From Sulfurospirillum cavolei (GTDB lineage: Bacteria; Campylobacterota; Campylobacteria; Campylobacterales; Sulfurospirillaceae), in the NCBI RefSeq assembly GCF_000813325.1, contig NZ_BBQE01000013.1: DNA of 64,000 nucleotides; one strand, given 5' to 3'. Each line of letters starts with the position of its first letter. The stretch's first letter is position 1. The position numbers were made by a program, and so were the translations under genes. The notes beneath the pieces were generated by a model. The model did not search any database. It saw only the letters and a list, made by a program, of their open reading frames with translations, and was not told the DNA's origin. Shown here piece by piece: positions 17,587 through 27,061 of the stretch.

Positions 17587-18582
17587 ATGCTAACAATAGC
17601 AATTGATGCCATGGGTGGGGACTTTGGTCCCGCACCTATTGTCGAAGGAACGCTCCAAGCACTACGAGAGCGTCAGTTTAAGGCTTTGTTGGTCGGGAAT
17701 ACGACCCTTTTGAAGCCGCTTATCCCCGAATCTTTTTTTGATCGAATCTGCTTAATCGACGCAAGCGATGTTTTAGACATGCATGAAGCGGCAACCAATG
17801 CTTTAAAACGGAAAGAAACCTCGATTTATAAAGCCGTTGACTTAGTGCGAGATCGACAAGCCGATGCCATCGTATCGATGGGACATAGCGGTGCGACCAT
17901 GAGCTTGGCGACGCTTCGCATCGGAAGACTCAAAGGCGTGCTTCGTCCCGCTATCGCTACTATGATGCCGACGGCAATTTCCGGAAAGCTGAGTTTGGTG
18001 TTAGATGTCGGTGCTAACGTGGATTGTAAAGCGGAACATTTGGTGCAGTTTGCCGTTATGGGAGAAACGTACGTTAAGGACGTTTTGAAAATTGCGAAGC
18101 CCAAAGTAGGACTTTTGTCTAACGGTGAAGAGGAAAGTAAAGGCAACGAAACGACCAAAGAGGCATTTCTCGGTTTGAAACAACTGGAAAGTTTTGTCGG
18201 AAACGTCGAGGGTAACAATATTTTTGACGGTTCCGTCGACGTGATCGTATGTGACGGCTTTGTCGGTAATATTTTACTTAAAACAAGCGAAGGCGTTGCC
18301 GATTCGATTACTAAAATTATCAAACAAAACGTGCGACGCTCACCTCTTGCTATTGCAGGTGCCGTATTAATGCGTAAAGTATTTACGGTTTTAAAAAAGC
18401 AGGTCGATTATGCGGAATACGGCGGAGCTCCGTTAATCGGTATTAACGGATGCGCTATCATCGGTCACGGGAAAAGTAATGCCAAAGCCGTAAAAAACGC
18501 AATTTTTCAAGCTATCAATTTTTCAAATTCCAATATTAATACCGATATTGAAACCAAGCTAGAGCGTTTAGCTCACGCATAA
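17587..18582 (+). CDS. plsX: Phosphate acyltransferase PlsX
   Basis: 331 residues. Converts acyl-ACP to acyl-phosphate, the first step of the PlsX/PlsY route to phosphatidic acid. It begins IAIDAMGGDFGP, the family signature, and has VSMGHSGATMSLA, LDVGANVDC and a C-terminal GAPLIGINGCAIIGHG. PlsY, its partner, is encoded at 27.1-27.7 kb. The start directly follows the rpmF stop. Confidence 0.96.
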   Translation: MLTIAIDAMGGDFGPAPIVEGTLQALRERQFKALLVGNTTLLKPLIPESFFDRICLIDASDVLDMHEAATNALKRKETSIYKAVDLVRDRQADAIVSMGHSGATMSLATLRIGRLKGVLRPAIATMMPTAISGKLSLVLDVGANVDCKAEHLVQFAVMGETYVKDVLKIAKPKVGLLSNGEEESKGNETTKEAFLGLKQLESFVGNVEGNNIFDGSVDVIVCDGFVGNILLKTSEGVADSITKIIKQNVRRSPLAIAGAVLMRKVFTVLKKQVDYAEYGGAPLIGINGCAIIGHGKSNAKAVKNAIFQAINFSNSNINTDIETKLERLAHA

Positions 18583-18594
18583 TAAAGGAGAGTC

Positions 18595-19587
18595 GTGTAC
18601 GCATCGTTAAAATCGATCGGAGCTTATGCCCCCTCGCGCATTCTCAGTAATGCCGACCTTGAAAAGATGGTCGATACCAGCGACGAATGGATTGAAAAAC
18701 GTACCGGGATCAAACAAAGGCGTATCGCAAGTGAGCAAGAAGCGACCAGCGATTTAGGCGTAAAAGCCGCCGAAAAAGCCATTGAACGAGCCGGTATCGC
18801 CAAAGAAGAGATCGATTTAATTATCTGTGCGACACTCTCTCCCGATCACCTCTGTATGCCTTCCACGGCGTGTATTATCGCCGCAAAATTAGGTATCACG
18901 AATGTGATGGCGTACGATATTAGTGCGGCATGTAGCGGATTTGTTTATATGCTTTCGATGGCAAAAGCTTATATCGAATCGGGAATGAAGAAAAATATTC
19001 TACTGATCGGTGCCGAAAAAATTAGTAGCGTGGTGGATTATACCGACAGAGGGACGTGTATTTTATTCGGAGATGGAGCGGGTGCCGCTTTGATCGGAAC
19101 AACCGACGATAAAAACGAAGCGATTATAGACGTTCATGCGTCGGCGGACGGGAATTACGCCGATTATCTTATCACTCCCGGTTGCGGATCCAAATATCCG
19201 TGTTCTCAAGAGACGCTAGACGAACGCCTTAATTTTATCAAAATGAAGGGTAACGACGTTTATAAAGTTGCCGTCAAAACGTTAACCAACGATGTGGTCG
19301 ATATCTTACAAAGTAACAATCTTGACGCGTCGCAAGTCGATCATTTTATTCCCCACCAAGCCAATTTCCGCATTATCGATGCCGTGCGAGAAAAGCTCAA
19401 TTTCCCGATCGAAAAAACCGTTTTAACGGTTGAAAAATACGGCAATACCTCCGCGGCGTCTATTCCGATGGCGATTAACGATGCTTATGAGGCAGGGCGT
19501 ATTCATAGAGGCGATTTGATGCTTCTGGATACGTTTGGAGGCGGTTTTACTTGGGCAAGTGCCCTCGTACGATTTGGCGGAAATTAA
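18595..19587 (+). CDS. fabH: Beta-ketoacyl-ACP synthase III
   Basis: 330 residues with a GTG start behind AAGGAGAG. It starts fatty acid synthesis by condensing acetyl-CoA with malonyl-ACP. The triad is visible: Cys in DISAACSGF (about Cys113), His in PHQANFRI (about His255) and Asn in EKYGNTSAAS (about Asn285). It closes the ndk-fabH run and converges on tyrA. Confidence 0.96.
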   Translation: MYASLKSIGAYAPSRILSNADLEKMVDTSDEWIEKRTGIKQRRIASEQEATSDLGVKAAEKAIERAGIAKEEIDLIICATLSPDHLCMPSTACIIAAKLGITNVMAYDISAACSGFVYMLSMAKAYIESGMKKNILLIGAEKISSVVDYTDRGTCILFGDGAGAALIGTTDDKNEAIIDVHASADGNYADYLITPGCGSKYPCSQETLDERLNFIKMKGNDVYKVAVKTLTNDVVDILQSNNLDASQVDHFIPHQANFRIIDAVREKLNFPIEKTVLTVEKYGNTSAASIPMAINDAYEAGRIHRGDLMLLDTFGGGFTWASALVRFGGN

Positions 19588-19596
19588 GCCATAAAC

Positions 19597-19632
19597 CTTT
19601 ACATGTAAAGCCTTCAAGCATTACATGTAAAG
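19597..19632. repeat. Two TTTACATGTAAA-type palindromes between fabH and tyrA
   Basis: CTTTACATGTAAAG, a perfect 14-base palindrome, at 19597-19610, and ATTACATGTAAAG at 19620-19632. They are the only notable content of the gap between two convergent genes and belong to the window-wide repeat described under findings. A terminator role is possible but no T run follows. Confidence 0.8.
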
Positions 19633-19642
19633 ATAACGCGCA

Positions 19643-20470
19643 TTAAAGAATTTTATGAAGCGTCGTAGCCTTGCGCATCCATGCTTCCAACTCATCCCAC
19701 TTTTCTTCTTGAATCATCTGTTTTGATTTTTCTAACTCTTCTTCAAAGATTTCAATTGAACGTAAGACGTTTTCTTTATTTTGCTTAAAAATATTCGACC
19801 ACATTTGAGGCGAACTTTTGGCAACGCGACTCATATCTTTGAAGCCGCCGGCCGCCAAAGATAAAATACTTTTAGGATCCTCTTGTCCCATAACCGTGTT
19901 GGCCAAAGCATAGCTAATCACATGCGGTAAATGGGAGATAAAGGAAGCATGCGCATCGTGTGCGTTCGGATCCATAAAAACGATTTTCATACCGATGTGT
20001 GAGAAGATTTGAATCGCTCTGTTTTTATGTTGTTCGCTATTGTGATACGTGTCGCACAGCACGACGATTTTATCATGGTAGAGTTCTGGAATTGCGGCAC
20101 TCGGACCGAATTTTTCCGTACCCGTCATCGGATGTGCGGCAATAAAATTTTGACGAATGGATTCGGGAACGGAGTCGACGATTTGGGCTTTTGTGCTTCC
20201 CAAATCGATAATCGTCGTTTCGGGAGAGACGTCTTGCATCTCCTGCATCGCTTTGATAATACCTCCGACGGGGATGGCTAAAAAGATGACGTCGCATTGC
20301 TTGATTTCCGAAAAAGAGACGATTTCTTCCACGAGTCCTAATTTTAAAGCTTCTTCGCAGTGGCTGAGATTATGATCGAAACCGACGATTTTAGAGACAA
20401 ATTTTGTATGTTTAAGGGCTATGCCGAGTGATCCTCCCATAAGCCCAAGTCCGACAATTCCGACGACCAT
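19643..20470 (-). CDS. tyrA: Prephenate dehydrogenase
   Basis: About 275 residues. NAD(P)-dependent step that makes 4-hydroxyphenylpyruvate for tyrosine. The N terminus has the dinucleotide fold GIVGLGLMGGSLG, followed by IIDLGSTK and AHPMTGTE with the catalytic histidine. AAAGGAG lies 5 bases before the ATG at 20470 and would fall inside a longer form starting at 20497, so 20470 is preferred. In C. jejuni, tyrA is also beside the BamA gene. Confidence 0.94.
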   Translation of the reverse strand: MVVGIVGLGLMGGSLGIALKHTKFVSKIVGFDHNLSHCEEALKLGLVEEIVSFSEIKQCDVIFLAIPVGGIIKAMQEMQDVSPETTIIDLGSTKAQIVDSVPESIRQNFIAAHPMTGTEKFGPSAAIPELYHDKIVVLCDTYHNSEQHKNRAIQIFSHIGMKIVFMDPNAHDAHASFISHLPHVISYALANTVMGQEDPKSILSLAAGGFKDMSRVAKSSPQMWSNIFKQNKENVLRSIEIFEEELEKSKQMIQEEKWDELEAWMRKATTLHKIL

Positions 20471-20586
20471 TTTTTCTCCTTTATTCACTGTCACCAAGTG
20501 CCTGTTTAAGGTTTAATAGGCACTTAATTCTAGAGATGGTATTATATTTGAAAATATCTAAAAATTATATTCTAGGGCGAATCAGT

Positions 20587-22833
20587 ATGAAAAAAATAAC
20601 TGCGTTGTCTCTTGTCGTCGCCACTTCGTTGTGTGCGGCTCAACTCAAAAGCCTTCAATTTGACGGTTTGATCCATCTCTCTCCTGAGACGGCTTCGGAA
20701 ATGATCGATATGAGAGCCGGCGACTCCGTCGATATGGAAAAGATCGATAAAGCGATCAAAACACTCTATAAACAAAACTACTTTGAGGATGTTTGGGTTG
20801 AAGAAGTCAGTGAAGGTGCGCTTCTCTTTCACGTGAAAGAAAAACCGGTTATCGCCAAAGTCGATTTTTTAGGTATTAGCGATAGTGATAAAGACGAAAT
20901 CGCCAAACTTGCAGGTATTAAAAAAGGCGAAGTGTACGATGCGGAACGTGCGGAAGGCTCTAAGCTCAAAATCATTAAATTTTATGAGGACAAGGGCTAT
21001 TTTGACACGGTCGTAGAGATCAAAACGTCGCCGATGAGCGAAAAGTTATCAATTTCGCTTGATTTTGCCATTAACCGCGGTGAAAATATCGTCATTAAAA
21101 AAGTGACTTTATGCGGTTCAAAAGCCCTCGATTATGATGACGTCGAACCGAATATCGCCAATAAAGAGGCTGAATGGCTTCCGTGGATGTGGGGCTTTAA
21201 CGACGGAAAATTACGTACGGGCGATTTGGAGCATGATTCGGCTCGTATCAAAGATACGTACATGCAAAAAGGGTATTTGGATTGTGAAGTTAGTCAACCT
21301 TTCCTTCGAACGTATATGGACAGTTATACCGCCGATTTGGCATACAGCATTAACGAAGGCGAACAGTACAACGTCGGTACGATCAATATTGATATTCCGG
21401 ATGGCTTTATCGACATCCATGCGGTTATCGAAGAGATGTTCCTTCAAAACGGTAAAGTCTTTAACGTTGCCAAATTGCGTAAAGATATGACTTTGATTGA
21501 AACAAAAGTTGCCGATCTCGGATATGCTTTCGTTAAAGTCTCTCCCGATGTGAAAAACGACAAAGCAAATCACATTGCGAATATCGTTTATCACGTTGTT
21601 CCAGGTGAAAAAGTTTATATTAATAGCGTACGTATTGCCGGCAATAGCCGTACGATCGATCGTGTCGTTCGACGTGAGGTTTATTTAGCAAACGGTGATC
21701 TTTACAGCCGTACGGACGTGGATGATACGAAAAAAGCGTTAAAACGAACCGGTTATTTTGAAGACGTCGAAATTAAAGAAGAGCGTTTAAGTAAAAATAG
21801 CGTTGATTTAGTGATTAACGTTAAAGAGGCTTCGACGGGGACGATTAGCGGCGGTATCGGTTACGGTTCTTCCGACGGATTGCTTTTGAGTGCCAGCCTC
21901 TCCGACGGTAATATCTTTGGATCGGGTTTACGTGCCGGAATCGACGTTGAAAGAAGTGATAGCGAGCTTAACGGAGCAATTTCTCTTGCAAATCCAAGGT
22001 TGTTTGATTCGGTTTACAGTTTAAGCGGGAAAATTTATGCCGCCGATAACGACTACTTTGATTACGATGAGAAAAAATACGGATTTAATATCGTTTTAGG
22101 ACGTAAAATAGCACGTAACTGGGGTGTTTCTCTTGGGTATATCCTTCAACAAAGTAAGTTGGATATTGATAGTACCGATTTGTTGTATACGAAATATAAA
22201 GATATTTTATGGACGGATGAAACAACGATTAAGAGCTCTGTCGTTCCGGGAATTTCTTTCAACAACACCGATGACTATTATCTCCCACGTAGCGGTATGA
22301 CGGCTAGCACCACGCTTGAAATTGCAGGTCTCGGCGGTGATGAAAAATTTATGAGCAGTGTGAATAAATTTGCTATTTATTACGGATTGCAAGATTTAAT
22401 CGATTACGATTTAATTTTACGTTATAAAGCACAATTTAAATACCTTGCGATTAACGACTCGGACGAAAAATACTCTTTCGGCGAAAAGTTTTATATGGGC
22501 GGTGTACGTACGATTCGCGGTTATGAATCTAATTCTATTGCCCCTAAAGCACCTGAAGATCATGATACCTTGCTCGGCGGTAACACGATGTTCGTGAATT
22601 CTATTGAAATGAGTATACCGTTAATTGAGCGTTTGAAAATGCGCGGTGCTCTCTTTTTGGATTACGGTATGATCGGTGAGGATAGTTTGGATATTAAACG
22701 AGCGGGTACCGGTTTTGCACTAGAGTGGATTTCTCCTTTGGGACCGATCAACTTGATTTTCGCGGAACCTTTGATGAAAGAAACCGGTGATCGAACAGCG
22801 ACATTCGAATTCACTATCGGACAAAAATTTTAA
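20587..22833 (+). CDS. bamA: Outer membrane assembly factor BamA
   Basis: About 748 residues from the ATG at 20587, which begins a clear signal peptide (MKKITALSLVVATSLCAA). Five POTRA domains follow (about 20-345), then a C-terminal 16-strand barrel with the VRGY-type motif TIRGYESNS (about 655) and a final aromatic residue, F, as expected for barrel proteins. BamA folds and inserts outer membrane proteins. A longer in-frame start at 20536 lacks a ribosome binding site and would bury the signal peptide. Confidence 0.95.
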   Translation: MKKITALSLVVATSLCAAQLKSLQFDGLIHLSPETASEMIDMRAGDSVDMEKIDKAIKTLYKQNYFEDVWVEEVSEGALLFHVKEKPVIAKVDFLGISDSDKDEIAKLAGIKKGEVYDAERAEGSKLKIIKFYEDKGYFDTVVEIKTSPMSEKLSISLDFAINRGENIVIKKVTLCGSKALDYDDVEPNIANKEAEWLPWMWGFNDGKLRTGDLEHDSARIKDTYMQKGYLDCEVSQPFLRTYMDSYTADLAYSINEGEQYNVGTINIDIPDGFIDIHAVIEEMFLQNGKVFNVAKLRKDMTLIETKVADLGYAFVKVSPDVKNDKANHIANIVYHVVPGEKVYINSVRIAGNSRTIDRVVRREVYLANGDLYSRTDVDDTKKALKRTGYFEDVEIKEERLSKNSVDLVINVKEASTGTISGGIGYGSSDGLLLSASLSDGNIFGSGLRAGIDVERSDSELNGAISLANPRLFDSVYSLSGKIYAADNDYFDYDEKKYGFNIVLGRKIARNWGVSLGYILQQSKLDIDSTDLLYTKYKDILWTDETTIKSSVVPGISFNNTDDYYLPRSGMTASTTLEIAGLGGDEKFMSSVNKFAIYYGLQDLIDYDLILRYKAQFKYLAINDSDEKYSFGEKFYMGGVRTIRGYESNSIAPKAPEDHDTLLGGNTMFVNSIEMSIPLIERLKMRGALFLDYGMIGEDSLDIKRAGTGFALEWISPLGPINLIFAEPLMKETGDRTATFEFTIGQKF

Positions 22834-22845
22834 GCTACGTGTGTT

Positions 22846-22880
22846 AGAGGGTTTTTTTAAACCCTCTTAATCTTCTTTTG
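22846..22880 (+). terminator. Terminator after bamA
   Basis: AGAGGGTTT, loop TTTT, AAACCCTCT, followed by a T-rich stretch. Its T-rich loop and position between convergent bamA and ppx suggest it serves bamA and perhaps both strands. Confidence 0.82.
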
Positions 22881-22894
22881 ATCGCTTCTATTTT

Positions 22895-24367
22895 CTACAA
22901 AGATTTAATAATAATCGCAAACGATGCGGGTTTAAGCAGTTGTTTGATTTGCTCTTTTGCTAAAAAGAGTTTACTGTGGCTTTGAATCGTAAGCGTGTGG
23001 TTCTGATAGCTTAAAAGCACGGGGCTTTGGCGTAAGTCGCTATTGATAGCTCTAGAAAGAGTCAGTAAAAAGCTCAGCCATTGTACGGTTTGAACATCGG
23101 GTAGTAACGCTTTATAGAGGAGCATATCTTCCACGCTCGGTAATTTATTGACATGATACTTTACCAACATCGCAATCAGCATTTTTTGTTCATGAGAAAA
23201 ACCGTAATTGAGATTATTTAGGATGAAATAAAAACTGTGTAGTTGGTTTTGGTAAAAACCGAGTTTTGTTCCGATCGTATGAAGTTCTGCCGCAACGCCT
23301 AATTCTTGCTTATAGTCTGATGAGATACCGTGAATCGGTAACAATACATCAAAGAGAGCTAAGGCCGTTTGTTTGATAAAAAGATTTTCTTTTTCGGCAA
23401 TGCTAAAGCGATCTTTGAGGCTTCGAAGGCTCAATTTGAATTCCGGATGAAACTTGTGGCGGCAAGAGCGTAAAAGATCGCACAAATAAGCTCCTTCCCG
23501 TATACCTGCACCGCTAGTGATAATATGTGAAATTCCCAGTTTTTGATAGATAGATTGGAAGATGATACATCCTTCTCGCATCGTATCAAGGCGGTCTTTG
23601 CGAATTCCGAGGTCTTTTAACCCCAAAACGTCCGAATGAACGATAGCATCGATAAACTCTGCATATTCCTCTACCTCGTATTCAAAACCGTGAACGGTTT
23701 TGAGAGGATAATTCATGCGCTCCATAATGATTTTTGAAAGCGAGCGTAAGGTTCCGCCGATACCGATCATTGCGTGGGCGCTAAAACGTTGCGGAATTTT
23801 TTCTATCTCTTGATGAAGGAAAGCGCGAACATTTTGAAGCGGTATTTTTTTATCGAAAAATAGTTCCTTAAGGCGAACGGTACCGATATTAAGCGAGATA
23901 GTCTCCACAATCGTTCCGTTTTCGATTTTGGCAAGTTCCGTCGAGCCTCCTCCGATATCAATCGTTACGGCGTCTTGTAGCTCTTTAAGGTAATTCAGGG
24001 CACCTACGGCACCGTAATACGCCTCTTTAGGCCCTTCAATAATTTTGATTTGAAGATTGAGCTCGGAGTGAATCTTGCGAATAAAAGCAGAAGCATTGGG
24101 CGCGTCGCGAAGGGCAGAAGTTGCAAGGCAAAGTGTTTTTGTGCATTTAAAGCTCTTAATAATATGTCCGAACTCCTCCAACGCGATATAGGCACGTTTT
24201 AACGCGGGTTCTTGCAAAACGCCGTTAAAATTATAGGCACCTTCTCCGATTCTAACGCGACTTTTGGTTTCATGAATTAAATGAAAAGCAAAACGGCTGC
24301 TCTTCTCAAAAATAGCCATTCGAGCGGAGTTAGATCCGATATCTATAATGGCCGTTCTCTTAGACAT
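22895..24367 (-). CDS. ppx: Exopolyphosphatase / pppGpp phosphohydrolase (Ppx/GppA)
   Basis: 490 residues. Member of the ASKHA phosphatase family: AIIDIGSNSARMAIFE (phosphate 1 loop) near the N terminus and VTIDIGGGSTELA (phosphate 2 loop, about 138-150), with an IGIGGTLRSLSK segment. A C-terminal HD-like domain covers about 310-490. It would cut phosphate from polyphosphate or from pppGpp. Its start codon overlaps the stop of the upstream ferredoxin gene by one base. Confidence 0.9.
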   Translation of the reverse strand: MSKRTAIIDIGSNSARMAIFEKSSRFAFHLIHETKSRVRIGEGAYNFNGVLQEPALKRAYIALEEFGHIIKSFKCTKTLCLATSALRDAPNASAFIRKIHSELNLQIKIIEGPKEAYYGAVGALNYLKELQDAVTIDIGGGSTELAKIENGTIVETISLNIGTVRLKELFFDKKIPLQNVRAFLHQEIEKIPQRFSAHAMIGIGGTLRSLSKIIMERMNYPLKTVHGFEYEVEEYAEFIDAIVHSDVLGLKDLGIRKDRLDTMREGCIIFQSIYQKLGISHIITSGAGIREGAYLCDLLRSCRHKFHPEFKLSLRSLKDRFSIAEKENLFIKQTALALFDVLLPIHGISSDYKQELGVAAELHTIGTKLGFYQNQLHSFYFILNNLNYGFSHEQKMLIAMLVKYHVNKLPSVEDMLLYKALLPDVQTVQWLSFLLTLSRAINSDLRQSPVLLSYQNHTLTIQSHSKLFLAKEQIKQLLKPASFAIIIKSL

Positions 24368-24618
24368 TAATTGTCGCTGTTGAGTTGTTCGTATTTGAGT
24401 TTAAGCTCTTCGACGCTCTCGATATTATCGGGATCGGGGATGATGCACTCTACGGGGCACACTGAGATGCACGCCGGTTCGTCATAGTGACCTACACACT
24501 CGGTACAGACATCAGGATCGATAATATAAATCGGATCAGATTCTTCAATCGCTCCGTTTGGACATTCGTCGCGACACGCGTCACAGGCGATACACTCTTC
24601 GGTAATCATTAGAGACAT
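24367..24618 (-). CDS. fdxB: YfhL/FdxB-type 2[4Fe-4S] ferredoxin
   Basis: 83 residues. Two cysteine sets: CIACDACRDECP (about 9-20) and CTECVGHYDEPACISVCP (about 38-55), again with the insertion typical of this ferredoxin class. The acidic C terminus is longer than the last cluster needs. The ferredoxin-ppx pair next to cosR is conserved in C. jejuni. GGAAAG before the ATG gives the ribosome binding site. Confidence 0.92.
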   Translation of the reverse strand: MSLMITEECIACDACRDECPNGAIEESDPIYIIDPDVCTECVGHYDEPACISVCPVECIIPDPDNIESVEELKLKYEQLNSDN

Positions 24619-24685
24619 TGGCTTTCCTTACGACTAAAGTCAATTTTGTTGACGAGTTTATACACTAAAAATACTTTAACGAAAT

Positions 24686-25996
24686 TTAAAGAGCGTGTTT
24701 TCGCAAAGGAAGCAGAAGCGTCGCAATCGTACCTTGAGCATCGTCACGATTTTTGAGTGAAATACGAGCACCGATAGCATCGGCGGCATTCTTGGCAAGA
24801 AAGAGTCCTAATCCGGCACCCGTTTGGTTACCGTAGCGTTTAAAAGGTGCAAAAAGGTCTTTACTTTCGTCGATACCGATACCATCGTCAATGACGTGAA
24901 CAAAAAATCCGTCTTTATTCAGATAAGATCGAATCATGATTTTCCCGCCTTTGGGAGTAAATTTAACGGCATTTTGGACGAAATTTTGCAAGATATGCAT
25001 TAAAAGAGTCGGTTGAGTCAAGATTTTGTATTGCTCGGGTGAAATCTCTTCGACGATCTCTTTCTCTTCCATTTTCGCTAAAATCGTGTAGTTGGTGATT
25101 TGTTCTTTTAAAAAACTTATCAAATCGATTTCGACGGGTTTTTCAAATTGAGCTCCCTCTTGGCGTCCGATCTCTAGAATATTACTGATCATTTTATTCA
25201 TATCGTTGATGGTTTGGTTATTGCTTTTAAGCGTTTCGACGTATTTTTCATTTTCTCTGGGTTTTAAAAGCGTCACTTCGTTTTTGGTTTTCATAACGGC
25301 AAGGGGTGTTTTCAGCTCATGTGCCGCACCGATAAAAAGCTCTTTTTGAGAGTTCACGAAAATCTGAATACGCTCAACGAGTTTATTGATACTATTGCCT
25401 AAGGGTAAAAATTCGTTAGGAAGTTTTTGCGTGTTGATCTTTTGTAAAAAATTTTCGTTCATACTGGCAAGTTTGCTGGTTAAAGAGCGTATCGGTAACA
25501 CTAACATGCGTGAAAGAAAAAGTGCGTAAAAAAGGATGAGAAAGATCGCCGTTAGGTTGATAATTAAGATGTTTTTTAAAATTTTATCGAGTAAAACATA
25601 GGTGTTGGAGATGTTTTTGGTAATCGAAATGAAATGGTGTTGGCGTTTTTCCAGCGGATAAAAAATCGTTAAGAAGTTTTCTCCGTTTTGTTCGCTCTGC
25701 TCAAACGTCGGAACATCGGGTTGATTGACGCGTATTGCGATGGTCACTTGGACATCGGAGGGACGATTGATGGAGCTAAGGGATGGATCGAAAATATTAA
25801 TTCCCATACGCTCGATCGAGCTGACGCGCGAGGTGGCAATAATATGAGCCTGCTTTGTTAATTCTTGAATAATGTCTTCAAAAATGGAAATTTTGATGTA
25901 GTTGTAGAGAATAACGGAAAAAATTACAATCAGTGTCGCCGAAGCGGACACCAATTGTAAAATAAAACTATCTCTTATACTTTTTTGGGAAAGCAA
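24686..25996 (-). CDS. Sensor histidine kinase paired with CosR
   Basis: 436 residues. Two transmembrane helices (about 12-32 and 140-162) flank a periplasmic sensor of about 105 residues; HAMP is at about 163-220. The phospho-accepting histidine is in AAHELKTPLAV (about 228-238). The ATPase domain has NAVKFTPKGG, DDGIGIDES and AGLGLFLAKN. It overlaps the cosR gene by 22 bases, so it is very probably its cognate kinase. C. jejuni and H. pylori have the regulator as an orphan, so this kinase is notable. The signal is unknown. Confidence 0.9.
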   Translation of the reverse strand: MLSQKSIRDSFILQLVSASATLIVIFSVILYNYIKISIFEDIIQELTKQAHIIATSRVSSIERMGINIFDPSLSSINRPSDVQVTIAIRVNQPDVPTFEQSEQNGENFLTIFYPLEKRQHHFISITKNISNTYVLLDKILKNILIINLTAIFLILFYALFLSRMLVLPIRSLTSKLASMNENFLQKINTQKLPNEFLPLGNSINKLVERIQIFVNSQKELFIGAAHELKTPLAVMKTKNEVTLLKPRENEKYVETLKSNNQTINDMNKMISNILEIGRQEGAQFEKPVEIDLISFLKEQITNYTILAKMEEKEIVEEISPEQYKILTQPTLLMHILQNFVQNAVKFTPKGGKIMIRSYLNKDGFFVHVIDDGIGIDESKDLFAPFKRYGNQTGAGLGLFLAKNAADAIGARISLKNRDDAQGTIATLLLPLRKHAL

Positions 25997-26646
25997 AATC
26001 GGTAACCTCTTCGTCTAACGGTTTCAATCGTGGAAATTTCCAACGGTTTGTCCATTTTTTGGCGAATTTGGTTAATAGCAACTTCGATGACGTTCGGCGT
26101 AACGAGTTCGGGTTCTTCCCAAATCGCATCTAAAAGTTGTTCTTTGGAGACGATTTGATCGCTGTGGCGAGCAAGATGCGTTAGCACTTCGAACGGTTTA
26201 CCTTTAAGTTCAATTTCTTGACCTTTATAGGTAATTTTTTCTTCATCCGGATCAATCGTCAAATCGTCGATTTTAATCACGATCGTACCGCCGAAACGCA
26301 AACGTGCTTCGATGCGTGCGACTAAAATATCGAAATCGAACGGTTTACGGATATAGTCGTCCGCTCCGGCTTTGAGTGCTTTGATTTCGCTCTCTTTGTC
26401 GTCTTTGGCAGAGATAATCACCGCCGCGGTCCGAGGCGATTTTTGTTTAATGAGGTTGATGAGATCGACACCGTCGCCATCAGGAAGCATCCAGTCCGTG
26501 AGTACAAGGTCGTAATTTCGAATACCGATGTAGTATTCGGCGTCTTTATAATTTTCGGAACTATCGGTTTGGTAGCCGAATTCTTGCAAACCTTCGGCAA
26601 TGGTTTTATTGAGGGTTACTTCATCTTCTACGATTAAAATTCGCAT
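25975..26646 (-). CDS. cosR: OmpR-type response regulator CosR
   Basis: 223 residues. The C-terminal half (about 125-223) looks nearly the same as C. jejuni CosR from memory: KITYKGQEIELKGKPFEVL, then EPELVTPNVIEVAINQIRQK and RRRGYRFCFPKK. CosR controls oxidative stress genes and is essential in C. jejuni. Unlike that orphan protein, the receiver domain here keeps the phospho-accepting aspartate in LVLTDWMLPDGDG (Asp51) as well as the acidic pair and the lysine in IRKPF. The single Cys218, reported as redox-relevant in C. jejuni, is present. Confidence 0.9.
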   Translation of the reverse strand: MRILIVEDEVTLNKTIAEGLQEFGYQTDSSENYKDAEYYIGIRNYDLVLTDWMLPDGDGVDLINLIKQKSPRTAAVIISAKDDKESEIKALKAGADDYIRKPFDFDILVARIEARLRFGGTIVIKIDDLTIDPDEEKITYKGQEIELKGKPFEVLTHLARHSDQIVSKEQLLDAIWEEPELVTPNVIEVAINQIRQKMDKPLEISTIETVRRRGYRFCFPKKV

Positions 26647-26725
26647 TATAAAATCCTTAGTTGCTAAAATTTAAACGGGATTATACCACAACTTTAGCTA
26701 GATTTAAAGTTTTTTTAATGAGAAT

Positions 26726-27061
26726 TTAATTTTTATTACGTTTGATTTTCTGCGTAAGCCCTACGACGGCATTTGCTAAGATCGTAGGTTTTAAAAGGGT
26801 GAGTTTTACTTTCTCGATCGGCGGATATTTTTCCAACAATTTTTGCAATAAATCTTCAAGAGCTTCTTCAATCAAAGCGTAGCGTTCACGTTGCATCGTT
26901 TGCTCTAAAAAAGTTGCGATCTCGGCATAATCGATAAAAGAGCCCGTTTGATAGGTGTAGTCGATGGCGACATGTAAGACGACTGGTTGAGGCGTTACAC
27001 GTTCCGTATCCAAAATACCGATAATGGTTTCAAACCGAAGCTCTTTGATGAGAATACGCAT
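26726..27061 (-). CDS. folB: Dihydroneopterin aldolase
   Basis: 111 residues. Folate pathway enzyme releasing glycolaldehyde from dihydroneopterin. The pattern GILDTERVTPQPVVLHV near the N terminus and the helix DYAEIATFLEQ, with the closing LTLLKP, fit FolB. Its ATG begins at the last base of the plsY stop, so it is coupled to plsY. C. jejuni also has folB next to cosR. Confidence 0.88.
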   Translation of the reverse strand: MRILIKELRFETIIGILDTERVTPQPVVLHVAIDYTYQTGSFIDYAEIATFLEQTMQRERYALIEEALEDLLQKLLEKYPPIEKVKLTLLKPTILANAVVGLTQKIKRNKN

